A stretch of 64,000 nucleotides of DNA from Lachnospiraceae bacterium (GTDB lineage Bacteria; Bacillota; Clostridia; Lachnospirales; Lachnospiraceae): positions 1 through 64,000 of the forward strand of contig VSOB01000001.1 in the NCBI GenBank assembly GCA_009774625.1, given 5' to 3'. The notes below the pieces were generated by a model. It did not search any database. It worked only from the letters and a program-made list of their open reading frames with translations, and had not been told where the DNA came from. Shown one piece after another: positions 33,922 through 43,200 of the stretch. Numbering within the stretch: the first letter of the stretch is position 1; the number at the start of each line of letters is the position of its first letter. The translations under genes and the position numbers were made by a program.

Positions 33922-35268
33922 TTATACATCCTTTACCGTCACTTCGGAATCCATATCATAGTATCCTACCGTATTTTTGTCGGAAATCACCGTAACATCC
34001 ATTACGTCATACAGCCGGTGGTATACGGTGAACTGATCTCCTTCATACCCTGTCAGTCCCAGAGAGATCAGATATTCCCCTCCCTGCAGGCTCATACGCT
34101 GGGTAAATACCGCTTCCTTTTCATCTCCCTTATGCACCGGCTCCAGAAACGCCTTTTCCACCATAGAATTGGTGCCCGTAATCTCCACCCCCAGCGCATT
34201 CTTGATAGAGCAGGCAAAAATCGGCGCCGGCAAGTCCTCATAAAAAGCCGCCTTCATATGCACGGAAAACCGGCTTCCCTTCAGCACTGCATTGGTACGC
34301 ATCCCGGAATCGTCCGTCATATAATATTCCGTAATCACACCCTGACGGTTCCCGTATTCCAGCGCATCGGCGGGCGGTGTATGACCGTCCCCCTCTGCGC
34401 CCTCCTGCAGAGCCGCTCCCTTTGATAAGCTGCCTCTGCCGGCTCCGGCGCTGCTGCCTTTTGCCGCACTGCTGACCTGTTCGTCCTCCAGCAGATTGGT
34501 GCCATGCTCCGGTTCGTCATGCACCGTGTACTGTCCCACCAATACCTGTTTATAAATATCGATCATCTCTTTGGGAGAGCCTTCCGCCAGCTTTTCCCCC
34601 TTATTTAAGAGCACCACCCGGTCGCAGTACTTGCTCACACTGCTCAGGTCATGGCTGACAAACAGGATGGTCTTTCCCATATTCCGGAACTCTTCAAATT
34701 TATGGTAACATTTTGCCTGAAAAAACACATCCCCCACGGAAAGGGCCTCATCCACGATCAGGATTTCCGGGTCTATGTTAATGGCTACCGCAAAAGCCAG
34801 ACGCACAAACATACCGCTGGAATAGGTTTTGACCGGCTGATAGACATAATCTCCGATGTCGGCAAACTCCAGGATGCCTTCCAGTTTCTGATCGATTTCC
34901 TCTTTGGAAAATCCGATCATGGTGCCGTTTAAGTAAATATTCTCGATTCCATTGTATTCCATGTTAAAACCGGCTCCCAGCTCCAGCAGGGCGGAGATCC
35001 GTCCGTCTACTTCCACCTGGCCGGAAGTGGGATTCAGAACACCTGTTATAATTTTCAGAATGGTGGATTTGCCCGATCCGTTGGTGCCGATAATCCCTAC
35101 CGTCTCCCCCTGACGGATGTCCATATCCACATTCCGCAGCGCATAATGTTCTTTATAGCGCTTCCTGCGGGACAGTCCCAACGCTTCTTTCAGTCTGTCC
35201 ACAGGCTTATCATATAATTTATAAATTTTATTCAAATCCCTGACGGAAATGGCGATTTTCTGATCCAT
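33922..35268 (-). CDS. wzt: Polysaccharide ABC exporter ATPase with C-terminal glycan-recognition domain
   Basis: The ATPase drives export of a finished, lipid-linked polysaccharide. The 448-residue protein has an N-terminal ABC domain: Walker A GTNGSGKST, signature YSSGMFVRLAF, Walker B ILIVDEALSVGD, H-loop LFVSHD. A Gly/Ser/Ala-rich linker at about 260-300 follows, then a C-terminal Wzt-type beta-sandwich (VLKGSRFSVHMKA, FACSIKNALGVEITGTNS, GEYLISLGLTG). That domain recognises the capped chain end in the O9a system. ATG 35268 has AAGGAG 5 bases upstream and is better than the more distal in-frame start. It is followed at once by the methyltransferase-kinase gene. Confidence 0.93.
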   Translation of the reverse strand: MDQKIAISVRDLNKIYKLYDKPVDRLKEALGLSRRKRYKEHYALRNVDMDIRQGETVGIIGTNGSGKSTILKIITGVLNPTSGQVEVDGRISALLELGAGFNMEYNGIENIYLNGTMIGFSKEEIDQKLEGILEFADIGDYVYQPVKTYSSGMFVRLAFAVAINIDPEILIVDEALSVGDVFFQAKCYHKFEEFRNMGKTILFVSHDLSSVSKYCDRVVLLNKGEKLAEGSPKEMIDIYKQVLVGQYTVHDEPEHGTNLLEDEQVSSAAKGSSAGAGRGSLSKGAALQEGAEGDGHTPPADALEYGNRQGVITEYYMTDDSGMRTNAVLKGSRFSVHMKAAFYEDLPAPIFACSIKNALGVEITGTNSMVEKAFLEPVHKGDEKEAVFTQRMSLQGGEYLISLGLTGYEGDQFTVYHRLYDVMDVTVISDKNTVGYYDMDSEVTVKDV

Positions 35269-35314
35269 GCAGGCTCCTTTTTCACTGTGTATCTTATATT
35301 TTCTTAGCTCCGGC

Positions 35315-36310
35315 TTACAGCACATCCGCAAAGTGAATCTTCAGTCTTTTAAAGATCAGGGCGCCGATCCCAAAAATAACAGCTGTGATGATCCAGAAAA
35401 ACATAGTGGAATAAAAATCTTCCCAAAACCAGGTTTTTTCCAGCATGGCGCTCCGATAACCGTTGACTATATAAAACATCGGATTGAGCTTGAATATGAT
35501 CTGATATTCCATCGGCACTCTGTCAAGCGCCCAGAGGATCGGCGTAGCCCACATCCCCACCTGCAATACGATGGCGATGATATGCGTCAGGTCACGGAAA
35601 AAAATCACGATGGCACAGGTGGCATAAGAGATCCCCAGCACAAAAACAAAGAGACAAAAGCTGTAATAAAAAAGCTGAAGTGTATAGGCATCCGGAAAAT
35701 AACCGTGGGCCATATAGAGCAGCAGCATAAATAACACAAAAAAGCCGTGGATAAATGTGGCTGCAATAATCTTTATAATCGGCAAAATACTGATTTTAAA
35801 TACCACTTTCTTGACCAGATAGTTATATTCCAGCAGCGCCGTGGTCCCGTTGCTGAGCGCCTCGGAAAAATAAAACCAGGGAACAAGTCCTGCCGTCAGC
35901 CAGAGCACATAAGGGGCCGTGGTTCCGTCCGCCAGCATTTCCGCTTTGGCATTCAGCCCTTTTTCAAAAACAACCCAGTACACAAGGATTGTCACCACCG
36001 GCTGTATAAAAGCCCAGACAATACCCAGATAGGAACCGGCAAACCTGGTCTTGAAATCATTTTTGGACAGCTTCCAGATCAGCCGCCTGTTCTGGTACAG
36101 TTCTGACGGAAGTACGGTGATCTTATCATAAAGCGCACCGTACAAAATCAGGCTCGCCAAAAGGATCGCTCCCGCAATCCACTTTTTGATCATCTCATCT
36201 CTGGGATTGGCAAAAGGATTCTGGTGCAGCACAATCACTGCCAGAAACGACAACGCTATGACAGAGACAAGGGTAATATTGGCTTGTTTGGACAGTTTCC
36301 ACTTTTTCAT
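35315..36310 (-). CDS. wzm: Polysaccharide ABC exporter permease
   Basis: This is the membrane half of the Wzm/Wzt exporter. The 331-residue protein has the ABC-2 fold: LIWKLSKNDFKTRFAGSYLG before the core, about six core membrane helices, and the family block GMWATPILWALDRVP near the C-terminus. It has an extra N-terminal pair of membrane helices (about residues 10-65) compared with the usual 260-residue permeases. Its ATG overlaps the rfbC stop by 4 bases (ATGA). AAGGA lies 4 bases upstream. The partner wzt follows after 46 bases. Confidence 0.93.
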   Translation of the reverse strand: MKKWKLSKQANITLVSVIALSFLAVIVLHQNPFANPRDEMIKKWIAGAILLASLILYGALYDKITVLPSELYQNRRLIWKLSKNDFKTRFAGSYLGIVWAFIQPVVTILVYWVVFEKGLNAKAEMLADGTTAPYVLWLTAGLVPWFYFSEALSNGTTALLEYNYLVKKVVFKISILPIIKIIAATFIHGFFVLFMLLLYMAHGYFPDAYTLQLFYYSFCLFVFVLGISYATCAIVIFFRDLTHIIAIVLQVGMWATPILWALDRVPMEYQIIFKLNPMFYIVNGYRSAMLEKTWFWEDFYSTMFFWIITAVIFGIGALIFKRLKIHFADVL

Positions 36311-36873
36311 TGCTTCCTTTTTCCTTCAGTAAATGCTCCAATCCCCTGCCATACCTGATCCTTTTCAGAAATGGTCAGTTCCATACCCTCCGGAATCGGC
36401 CAGTCCACACCGATATCCGGATCGCTCCAAAGAAGGCCGCCTTCATCATTGGGATGATAAAAGTCCGTACATTTATAGGCAAATTCCGCATAGTCAGACA
36501 ATACCAGAAAACCGTGGGCAAAATTTTTCGGTATGAAAAACTGCTTTTTATTCTCTGCGGACAGGCGGACACCGAACCATTTGCCATAGGTTTTGGAGCC
36601 TTCCCGCAGATCCACCGCCACATCAAATACTTCGCCGCTTACCACCCTTACCAGCTTGTCCTGGGGATACCGGATCTGAAAATGCAGGCCCCGCAGCACA
36701 CCCTTTTTGGAGGCCGACTGATTATCCTGAACGAATGTCTGGTCAATCCCCGCCTCTTTAAAGTCATTATAATTATAAGTTTCCATAAAATAGCCTCTTT
36801 CATCGCCAAACACCGAGGGAGTGATGATTTTAAGCCCTTCTATATCACAGGTTTCCACCGTTATCTTTCCCAT
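36307..36873 (-). CDS. rfbC: dTDP-4-dehydrorhamnose 3,5-epimerase
   Basis: RfbC epimerises dTDP-4-keto-6-deoxyglucose at C3 and C5 on the way to dTDP-L-rhamnose. The 188-residue length and the cupin fold motifs are typical: GDERGYFMETYN, QDNQSASKKGVLRGLHFQ with the catalytic His, VFDVAVDLREGSKTYGKW, and IPKNFAHGFLVLSD. It lies between the short GH25 gene and wzm. The last enzyme of the route, RfbD, is not encoded in this window. Confidence 0.96.
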   Translation of the reverse strand: MGKITVETCDIEGLKIITPSVFGDERGYFMETYNYNDFKEAGIDQTFVQDNQSASKKGVLRGLHFQIRYPQDKLVRVVSGEVFDVAVDLREGSKTYGKWFGVRLSAENKKQFFIPKNFAHGFLVLSDYAEFAYKCTDFYHPNDEGGLLWSDPDIGVDWPIPEGMELTISEKDQVWQGIGAFTEGKRKQ

Positions 36874-36879
36874 GTTTCC

Positions 36880-38130
36880 TTACTCCTCCTGCTCTTCGTT
36901 CAAAAAGCTGATGTTGAAATCCACCCTGCCTTCGATTCCGTCCAGGGAACCGCCGGAGGTATACTGCCACATCTGATATTTTCCCTCATACTGGGGATAC
37001 TCTCTGTACTCAGCCAGCCAGATCACATTGGAATCCAGTCTGGTCATATCCAGTTTATTATAATACCAGTTTCTGGAAGCGTAAATACCCGCACGGTATC
37101 CTGCGCTTTCAATGGTTTCACAGAATGCATCGCAGACCTCTGTCCTGGTATTCACATCCAGCCCGTCCGCTCTGCCGTTTCCGCCCGCGCCCTCAGTATC
37201 AATAAAGATCGGGTAGTCCAGAGGCAGTCCGTTGTTCAGACACAGTACCATACTGGCCTCTTCCACTGCTTCCACCGCATTGACCGCCTGGGTAAAGAAA
37301 TACAGGCCCACTTTTACCCCTGCCGCTTTGGCCCCCTGTATATTCTGATAAAAATAAGGGTCCTCCACAAGGGTGCCTGTTACAGAACCTCTGTAGCCAC
37401 ACCGGATAATGGCAAATTCCACACCTGCCGCTTTCACTGCATCCCAGTCGATTTCCTTGTTCCACTTGGATACATCGATCCCAAAACTCCTGTTTCCTTC
37501 CGACTGCTGGATGTCTGTCCGTTCTGTCTTGTCCGAATCCGCATCCCCTTTTTCCGAGTCCTCTTTTTCCGCATCGATGTCATCCTCTGTTTTAATCAGC
37601 AGAGAAATATCGTCAATGGGAACATATTCCACATTTTCCTTTACATGGATGGACAACGGGGTAGACGGCACCTTATACTCTCCCGCCTCTTTCAGAGCCA
37701 CTTCATATTCTCCGGGAGACAAATCACCGATGTACACGATGCCGTCCTGATCCAGATCCTTGTACTCTTCTCCGTTCAGTGTAATATACAACTCCTGGCC
37801 GGTCACCAGCTCGCCCATCTCATTCAGAATCTGGACACGGAGATCTTTTTCCACAGAAGTGGCAAACAGGCTCAGTTTTTTCCCTGTCTGTTCCAGCAGC
37901 TTTTCATAATCGGACTTGTCCTTGTCAAAAAACGTCTCGTCGCCCAAAAACGCGGAATAATCCACCGCTTCCTCTGCTGCCGTTTCCGCCCCGGCCTGCC
38001 CCTTTCCCGGAGCCGCCGCCGGCTGGTAACCCTGCTGGCGAAGATAAGCGATCCCGGCTAACGTCCCGGCCACCAGCAGCGTCATCACCATCATACAGGC
38101 AATCGTAATCCGCTTTAATTTAGAGTCCAT
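36880..38130 (-). CDS. Membrane-anchored GH25 muramidase
   Basis: This 416-residue protein has one N-terminal membrane segment (about 10-30) and an Ala/Gly linker. A Cna-B/prealbumin-like beta domain follows at about 95-170 (LRVQILNEMGELVTGQ, YIGDLSPGEYEVAL), then an Asp/Glu/Lys-rich linker and a GH25 domain from about 205. Catalytic-type acids are in GIDVSKWN and IDTEGAGG, and WQYTSGG closes the barrel. GH25 enzymes cut the glycan strands of peptidoglycan. The same layout, larger, occurs in the protein at 40273-43338. ATG 38130, with AGAGG upstream, overlaps rfbA by 11 bases. It may open the wall for glycan attachment. Confidence 0.92.
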   Translation of the reverse strand: MDSKLKRITIACMMVMTLLVAGTLAGIAYLRQQGYQPAAAPGKGQAGAETAAEEAVDYSAFLGDETFFDKDKSDYEKLLEQTGKKLSLFATSVEKDLRVQILNEMGELVTGQELYITLNGEEYKDLDQDGIVYIGDLSPGEYEVALKEAGEYKVPSTPLSIHVKENVEYVPIDDISLLIKTEDDIDAEKEDSEKGDADSDKTERTDIQQSEGNRSFGIDVSKWNKEIDWDAVKAAGVEFAIIRCGYRGSVTGTLVEDPYFYQNIQGAKAAGVKVGLYFFTQAVNAVEAVEEASMVLCLNNGLPLDYPIFIDTEGAGGNGRADGLDVNTRTEVCDAFCETIESAGYRAGIYASRNWYYNKLDMTRLDSNVIWLAEYREYPQYEGKYQMWQYTSGGSLDGIEGRVDFNISFLNEEQEE

Positions 38131-38989
38131 TGGCAACCTCTACCAGATATTGTCCGTAATTGGTTTTCATCAGCGGCTCCGCCAATGCCAGGAGCTGCTC
38201 TTTCGTAATAAAGCCCCGTCTGTAGGCAATCTCTTCAATACAGGAAATATACAGGCCCTGCCGCTTCTGTACTGCCGCCACAAAGTCCGACGCATCCAGC
38301 AGGGAATCATGATTGCCCGTATCCAGCCATGCAAATCCACGGCCCAGCGTTTCCACATGAAGTGTTCCCCGCCTCAGATATTCGTTGTTGATACTTGTAA
38401 TCTCGATCTCTCCTCTGGCAGAAGGCTTTACCGCTCTGGCAATATCCACCACATCGTTGTCATAAAAATAGAGTCCCGGCACCGCATAGTTGCTTTTGGG
38501 TTTTTCCGGCTTCTCCTCTATGGAAAGCGCTCTGCCGTCCTCATCAAACTCCACCACACCGTACTCTCTTGGATCTCTCACATAATAGCCGAATATGGTG
38601 GCGCCCTCGGTACGCTCCGCAGCCGCCTTCAACACTCTGGAAAAACTCTGGCCATAGAAAATATTGTCTCCCAGCACCAGCGCCGCACCGTCCCCGCCGA
38701 TGAAATCCGCTCCGATCAGAAAGGCGTCCGCCAGCCCTCTGGGGACCTCCTGCACCGCATAGACGATCTGCAGCCCCAATTGACTGCCGTCTCCCAACAG
38801 CTCTTCAAATACTTTCACGTCTCTGGGCGTAGAGATAATCAGAATCTCCCGGATGCCGGCCAGCATCAGCGTGGAAAGCGGATAATAGATCATGGGTTTG
38901 TCATAAACCGGCATAATCTGTTTGGATATGGCCCTTGTCAATGGATACAGGCGGGTACCGGAACCGCCTGCCAATATGATTCCTTTCAT
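38120..38989 (-). CDS. rfbA: Glucose-1-phosphate thymidylyltransferase
   Basis: RfbA makes dTDP-glucose from glucose-1-phosphate and dTTP. The 289-residue protein starts MKGIILAGGSGTRLYPLT, the nucleotide-binding signature, followed by SKQIMPVYDKPMIYYPLST and VLGDNIFYG. The substrate loop EEKPEKPKSNYAVPGLYFYD is also present. ATG 38989 has GGGAGG upstream; the frame is open 5 codons further, but without a better site. It lies between rfbB and the short GH25 gene. Confidence 0.96.
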   Translation of the reverse strand: MKGIILAGGSGTRLYPLTRAISKQIMPVYDKPMIYYPLSTLMLAGIREILIISTPRDVKVFEELLGDGSQLGLQIVYAVQEVPRGLADAFLIGADFIGGDGAALVLGDNIFYGQSFSRVLKAAAERTEGATIFGYYVRDPREYGVVEFDEDGRALSIEEKPEKPKSNYAVPGLYFYDNDVVDIARAVKPSARGEIEITSINNEYLRRGTLHVETLGRGFAWLDTGNHDSLLDASDFVAAVQKRQGLYISCIEEIAYRRGFITKEQLLALAEPLMKTNYGQYLVEVANGL

Positions 38990-39058
38990 GTCACTTCCTC
39001 CCAACGTGCAGAAAGAAGGCTTATTGTCTGTTCCAAATAACCCTTCTTTTCGTGCCCT

Positions 39059-40141
39059 TTATTTTACATCATACATCTCTTCATAATATTTCTGATATGC
39101 ACCGCTTGTCACATATTTCATCCAGTCCTCATGCTCAAAATACCACTGAATGGTCCGGCGGATGCCCTCCCGGAACATAGTCTCCGGCTCCCAGCCGATT
39201 TCCGCCCTAATCTTATCCGGTGCAATCGCATACCGCCTGTCGTGTCCTTTCCGGTCCTCCACATAAGTAATCAGCTCTTCGGACACAAGCGCTCTGCGTG
39301 GATCGTCCTTTGAAAGCATCTCCTGCAGCACTTCAATAATGGTACGGACAATTTCAATGTTCTGCTTTTCATTGTGTCCGCCTATATTATACGTCTCAAA
39401 AAGACGTCCTTTTTCCATCACCATGTCGATGGCCTTAACATGGTCCTCCACATACAGCCAGTCCCGGACATTTTTGCCGTCGCCATAAACCGGCAGCTTT
39501 TTCCCCAGCAGCGCGTTGTTAATCATCAGCGGAATCAGCTTTTCCGGGAACTGGTACGGTCCGTAATTGTTGGAACAATTGGTAATATTGGCCGGGAACC
39601 GGTACGTATCCATATAGGCTTTTACCAGCATATCGGAAGAAGCCTTGCTTGCGGAATACGGGCTGTGAGGCGCATAGGGCGTGGTTTCGTAAAAATAGCC
39701 CCCGTCCTCTTCCAGCGAACCATAAACCTCATCGGTGGACACATGCAGAAACCTCTTGCCCTCCCGGAATGTCCCGTCGCTGTTTTCCCAGGCATCTCTG
39801 GCACAGTTCAGCATAACCGCCGTGCCCAGCACATTGGTCCTGATAAATATTTCCGGGTTCTTAATGCTCCTGTCCACATGACTCTCGGCCGCAAAATGCA
39901 CCACCCTGTCAATGTCATATTCCGTAAAAATGCGGGAAATCGCTTCCCGGTCACAGATATCCGCTCTGACAAACACATAATTGTCCTGGTCCTGTACTTC
40001 CTTTAAATTTTCCGGATTGCCCGCATAGGTCAGTGCGTCCACATTGATGATACGTATATCATCTCCATACTTTCCGAACATGTAGTGAATAAAATTGGAG
40101 CCGATAAACCCGGCACCTCCTGTTACCAGATACGTTCTCAT
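39059..40141 (-). CDS. rfbB: dTDP-glucose 4,6-dehydratase
   Basis: RfbB converts dTDP-glucose to dTDP-4-keto-6-deoxyglucose using tightly bound NAD. The 360-residue protein shows the Rossmann motif VTGGAGFIGSNFIHYM and the HFAAESHVDRSI block. STDEVYGSL and the catalytic YSASKASSD (YxxxK) follow. GGGAAAGAG precedes the ATG. It heads the sugar-nucleotide part of the cluster, 131 bases after the large GH25 gene, across a spacer that can form alternative hairpins. Confidence 0.96.
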   Translation of the reverse strand: MRTYLVTGGAGFIGSNFIHYMFGKYGDDIRIINVDALTYAGNPENLKEVQDQDNYVFVRADICDREAISRIFTEYDIDRVVHFAAESHVDRSIKNPEIFIRTNVLGTAVMLNCARDAWENSDGTFREGKRFLHVSTDEVYGSLEEDGGYFYETTPYAPHSPYSASKASSDMLVKAYMDTYRFPANITNCSNNYGPYQFPEKLIPLMINNALLGKKLPVYGDGKNVRDWLYVEDHVKAIDMVMEKGRLFETYNIGGHNEKQNIEIVRTIIEVLQEMLSKDDPRRALVSEELITYVEDRKGHDRRYAIAPDKIRAEIGWEPETMFREGIRRTIQWYFEHEDWMKYVTSGAYQKYYEEMYDVK

Positions 40142-40159
40142 TTCTCTTTCCCTTCTGCA

Positions 40160-40223
40160 GCCCCTGCTGCCGGTTTACCCTGAAACCAACTGTAACCCGG
40201 CAGGGGCGCTTCTTTTGCCCCTG
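40160..40223 (-). promoter_or_regulatory. Mutually exclusive hairpins between the large GH25 gene and rfbB
   Basis: Arm B (CAGGGGC, 40201-40207) can pair either with GCCCCTG at 40217-40223 or with the identical GCCCCTG at 40160-40166. The second pairing is extended by CCGG/CCGG (40170-40173 and 40197-40200). Such competing stems can act as attenuators, but no T-run is present. Confidence 0.4.
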
Positions 40224-40272
40224 TCAGGTTTACAGATGTCCTGTCGGATCCTGTTTCCTCTTACCAGAGTTT

Positions 40273-43200
40273 TTAATATCCCAGATAGCTGAGATTCAAA
40301 TCCACATTTCCTTTGATTCCGCTTACCTTTCCTTTGGAAGTATACTGCCACAGATCGTATCTTGTGGCCTTATAGGAAGGCGCTGCCGCATACTGAGCCA
40401 GCCAGATCTTATAACCGCTCAGGGCGGATGTATTCATCTTGCTTTCGAACCATGTCTTATTGGCATAGATGCCTGCCGTATAACCGCCGTTCTGAATCGT
40501 CTTGCAGAATGCGTTCACGGCTGCGGTCCTGGTATTTTTATCCAGTCCGTCCGCACGTCCGCCGCTGGACTCCACATCAATGAACACCGGATAGGACAGC
40601 TTGTGGCCCTTAATCAGATTGAGCACCATAGAAGCCTCTTCCACGGCTTCCACTTCATTGACCGCCTGGGTGAAGAAGTACACACCCACCTTGATACCGG
40701 CTGCCGACGCACCCTGGATATTGGCCTTGAATTTCGGGTCCTGAATCAGCGCCCCCGTGGAAGAACCCCGGTAGCCGCATCGTATAATGGCATAATTCAC
40801 GCCGGAATTTTTTACTGCCGTCCAGTCAATTGTACCATTCCATTTGGAAACGTCAATCCCCATAATACCCGAACTGGAATTGACTGCCAGCGCACCGTCG
40901 CTTCCGAATACATATTTGGCGCCCTGTATGATCTGTTCTCCCGTGACAGGCTTGCCGTCCTTATCATAATAATAGGTTCTGCCGTCAATTGTCTGCCATC
41001 CGGTATATTTATATTCTATATTTTCCAGCTTTTTATAAAATTTATCCGCTGTATAATAATCTGCCAGTACGGCTTCCACATATTCACCCTTTTTGTTTTT
41101 GATATAGAGCTGGTTGCCGTCTTTGTCTTTTAATTTGGTGGCGCTGTCCTTTTGGGGATTCAGCGTAACCGTTATCTTACAGGAAGCCGTAGCCGTAGCG
41201 CCGGATGCATCCTTTGCCGTGACTGTGATCACCGCTTCCCCGGCCGCCACACCGGTCACTGTTCCCTTTTCACCGCTTCCTTCCACTTTTGCAATATCTG
41301 CTTTATCAGAAGCAAATGTATACGTCACCGCACCGTTCGCATTGGTCGCTGCCGCCTTCAGTTCCTTTTTATCTTCCGTATAGAGTTTTGCCGTCTCTGC
41401 ATCCAGAGTCACCGTCAGTGCGTCTGCTTTTGTTACTGTCACCTTACAGATGGCGGCAACTTTGGCATCCTCTGTGGACTCTGCCTTCACATTGGCAACG
41501 CCCTCTGCCAGTGCCGTTACTTTTCCGTTTTCCACCTTGACGATTTTATCGTTGTCAGAGGACCACTTGACACTGCCGCCGGAAACACTGGCTGTCAGCG
41601 TGGAAGCGGCTCCCACCTTCATCGTCAGTTCTGTCTGATTCAGGGTAACAGTCACTGCCGCCTTATTGACCGTAATCTGGCATTCCGCTTTTTTGCTGTT
41701 ATCCTTTGCCGATACGGCCGAGATTGTCACCCTGCCGGGCGCTGTCCCGGTCACCTTGCCGGAACTGTCCACAGTTGCCACTGAAGTGTTGCTGCTGCTC
41801 CATGTAACACCCTTATCGCTGTCGGAAAGGTTCTCTCCTTCCACCACTGCCTTCAAAGCAACCGAACCGCCTGTGGCAATATCGGAAGCGCCGGAAATTG
41901 TAACTTTAGTCACTTTGGCCGCAGGCTTTTCCGGCTCTGTGGGCTTTTCCGGCTCCGTGGGCTTCTCCGGTTCCGTCGGCTTTTCCGGTTCTGTGGGCTT
42001 TTCCGGTTCTGACGGTTTCTCAGGCTCCTTTGGCTTTTCCGGCTCTGTGGGCTTCTCCGGTTCCGTCGGCTTTTCCGGTTCTGACGGTTTCTCAGGCTCC
42101 TTTGGCTTTTCGGTTTCTGTCGGCTTCTCTTCGCTGCTGTTCCCTTCCGACGGCTTGCCACCGTTCTCTCCGGTGCCTTCCTGATCTGTCAGGCTGTCAC
42201 TTCCTTCCACCTGAGACAGAGTACGGAACCGGCTTCTGGCCCTTGCGGAAAGCGACGGATCAGGAATGTCCTTTTTGTCCACCTCTTCGTACTCACTGCC
42301 CTCTTTTCCGTCGGAGCCTATGGGTGTTTTGGTGGATTCCACCCATTCCACCGTATCCTTCAGCGCCGGGGCGGTTTCTGCTTCCTGAATGGCGGTATCT
42401 TCCGCTGCCACATTGATCTGGCTTTCTGTTTTGATCTCATCCGCCACATCGATCTGCTTGTATTCGATTTTGTCTTTTACCTTCACAGTCACCGGAGCGG
42501 TGGAATATTTATAACCATCCAGTCCTTCCACCTCGATAATAGACACCTCATAGGTACCGGGCGCCATATCTGTCTTATAGATAATGCCGTCCTTGTCCTC
42601 ATCTTCATAAGTGACCGTCTTGCCGTCAGGCCCTTTCACGCTGGCCTTAAATCTGATACCCGAAATCAGCTTACCCCCTGCCCGGTTCATAAATTTGATT
42701 TTCAGGTCCCGCTGGACACTGGTCAGATTCAGAAGCACTTCATCTTCTACATCTTCTTCTGTCTCGTCTTCTTCTGTTTCCTCTGTCTCATCTTCTTCTG
42801 TTTCTTCAATGATTTCCGCATTCATAGCGGCCACCTGTGCATCGGTAACGGCAATCAGACCGCTTTCCCCCATTACACTGACAGCGCCCAGTTCCTCTCC
42901 CAGCTCCGCAAAGGAAGCCACCTGATCGTCCACCGTTTTGGCGGACACATAGACGCTGCCTGTTACAATGGCCAGCACCAGTACCAGTATCCCGGTGGAT
43001 ACGACGATCCCGTCGCCTGCACTCATCTCTGATACGCTCTCGCAAAGCCCCTGCCAGAATGTCAACAGGACATTCTCTTTGTTGGCTTTATTCTTTTGTT
43101 TATGAATTACAGATGCGCCCGGCGCTTTTGCTTTTGCCTTTGCCGCCTTTGATTTCACGGCCCCGCCGGATGCTGCTTTCGGCTTCTTTCCCCCGCTCTT

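Noticed and set aside
36310..38061. Plus-strand frame of 583 codons over rfbC and the short GH25 gene
   Set aside because: It is a shadow of two well-supported minus-strand genes, with no binding site and no recognisable domain.
41923..42132. CRISPR array
   Set aside because: The repeats are 18-bp coding units without spacers, inside an open frame for a Pro/Glu/Lys stalk.
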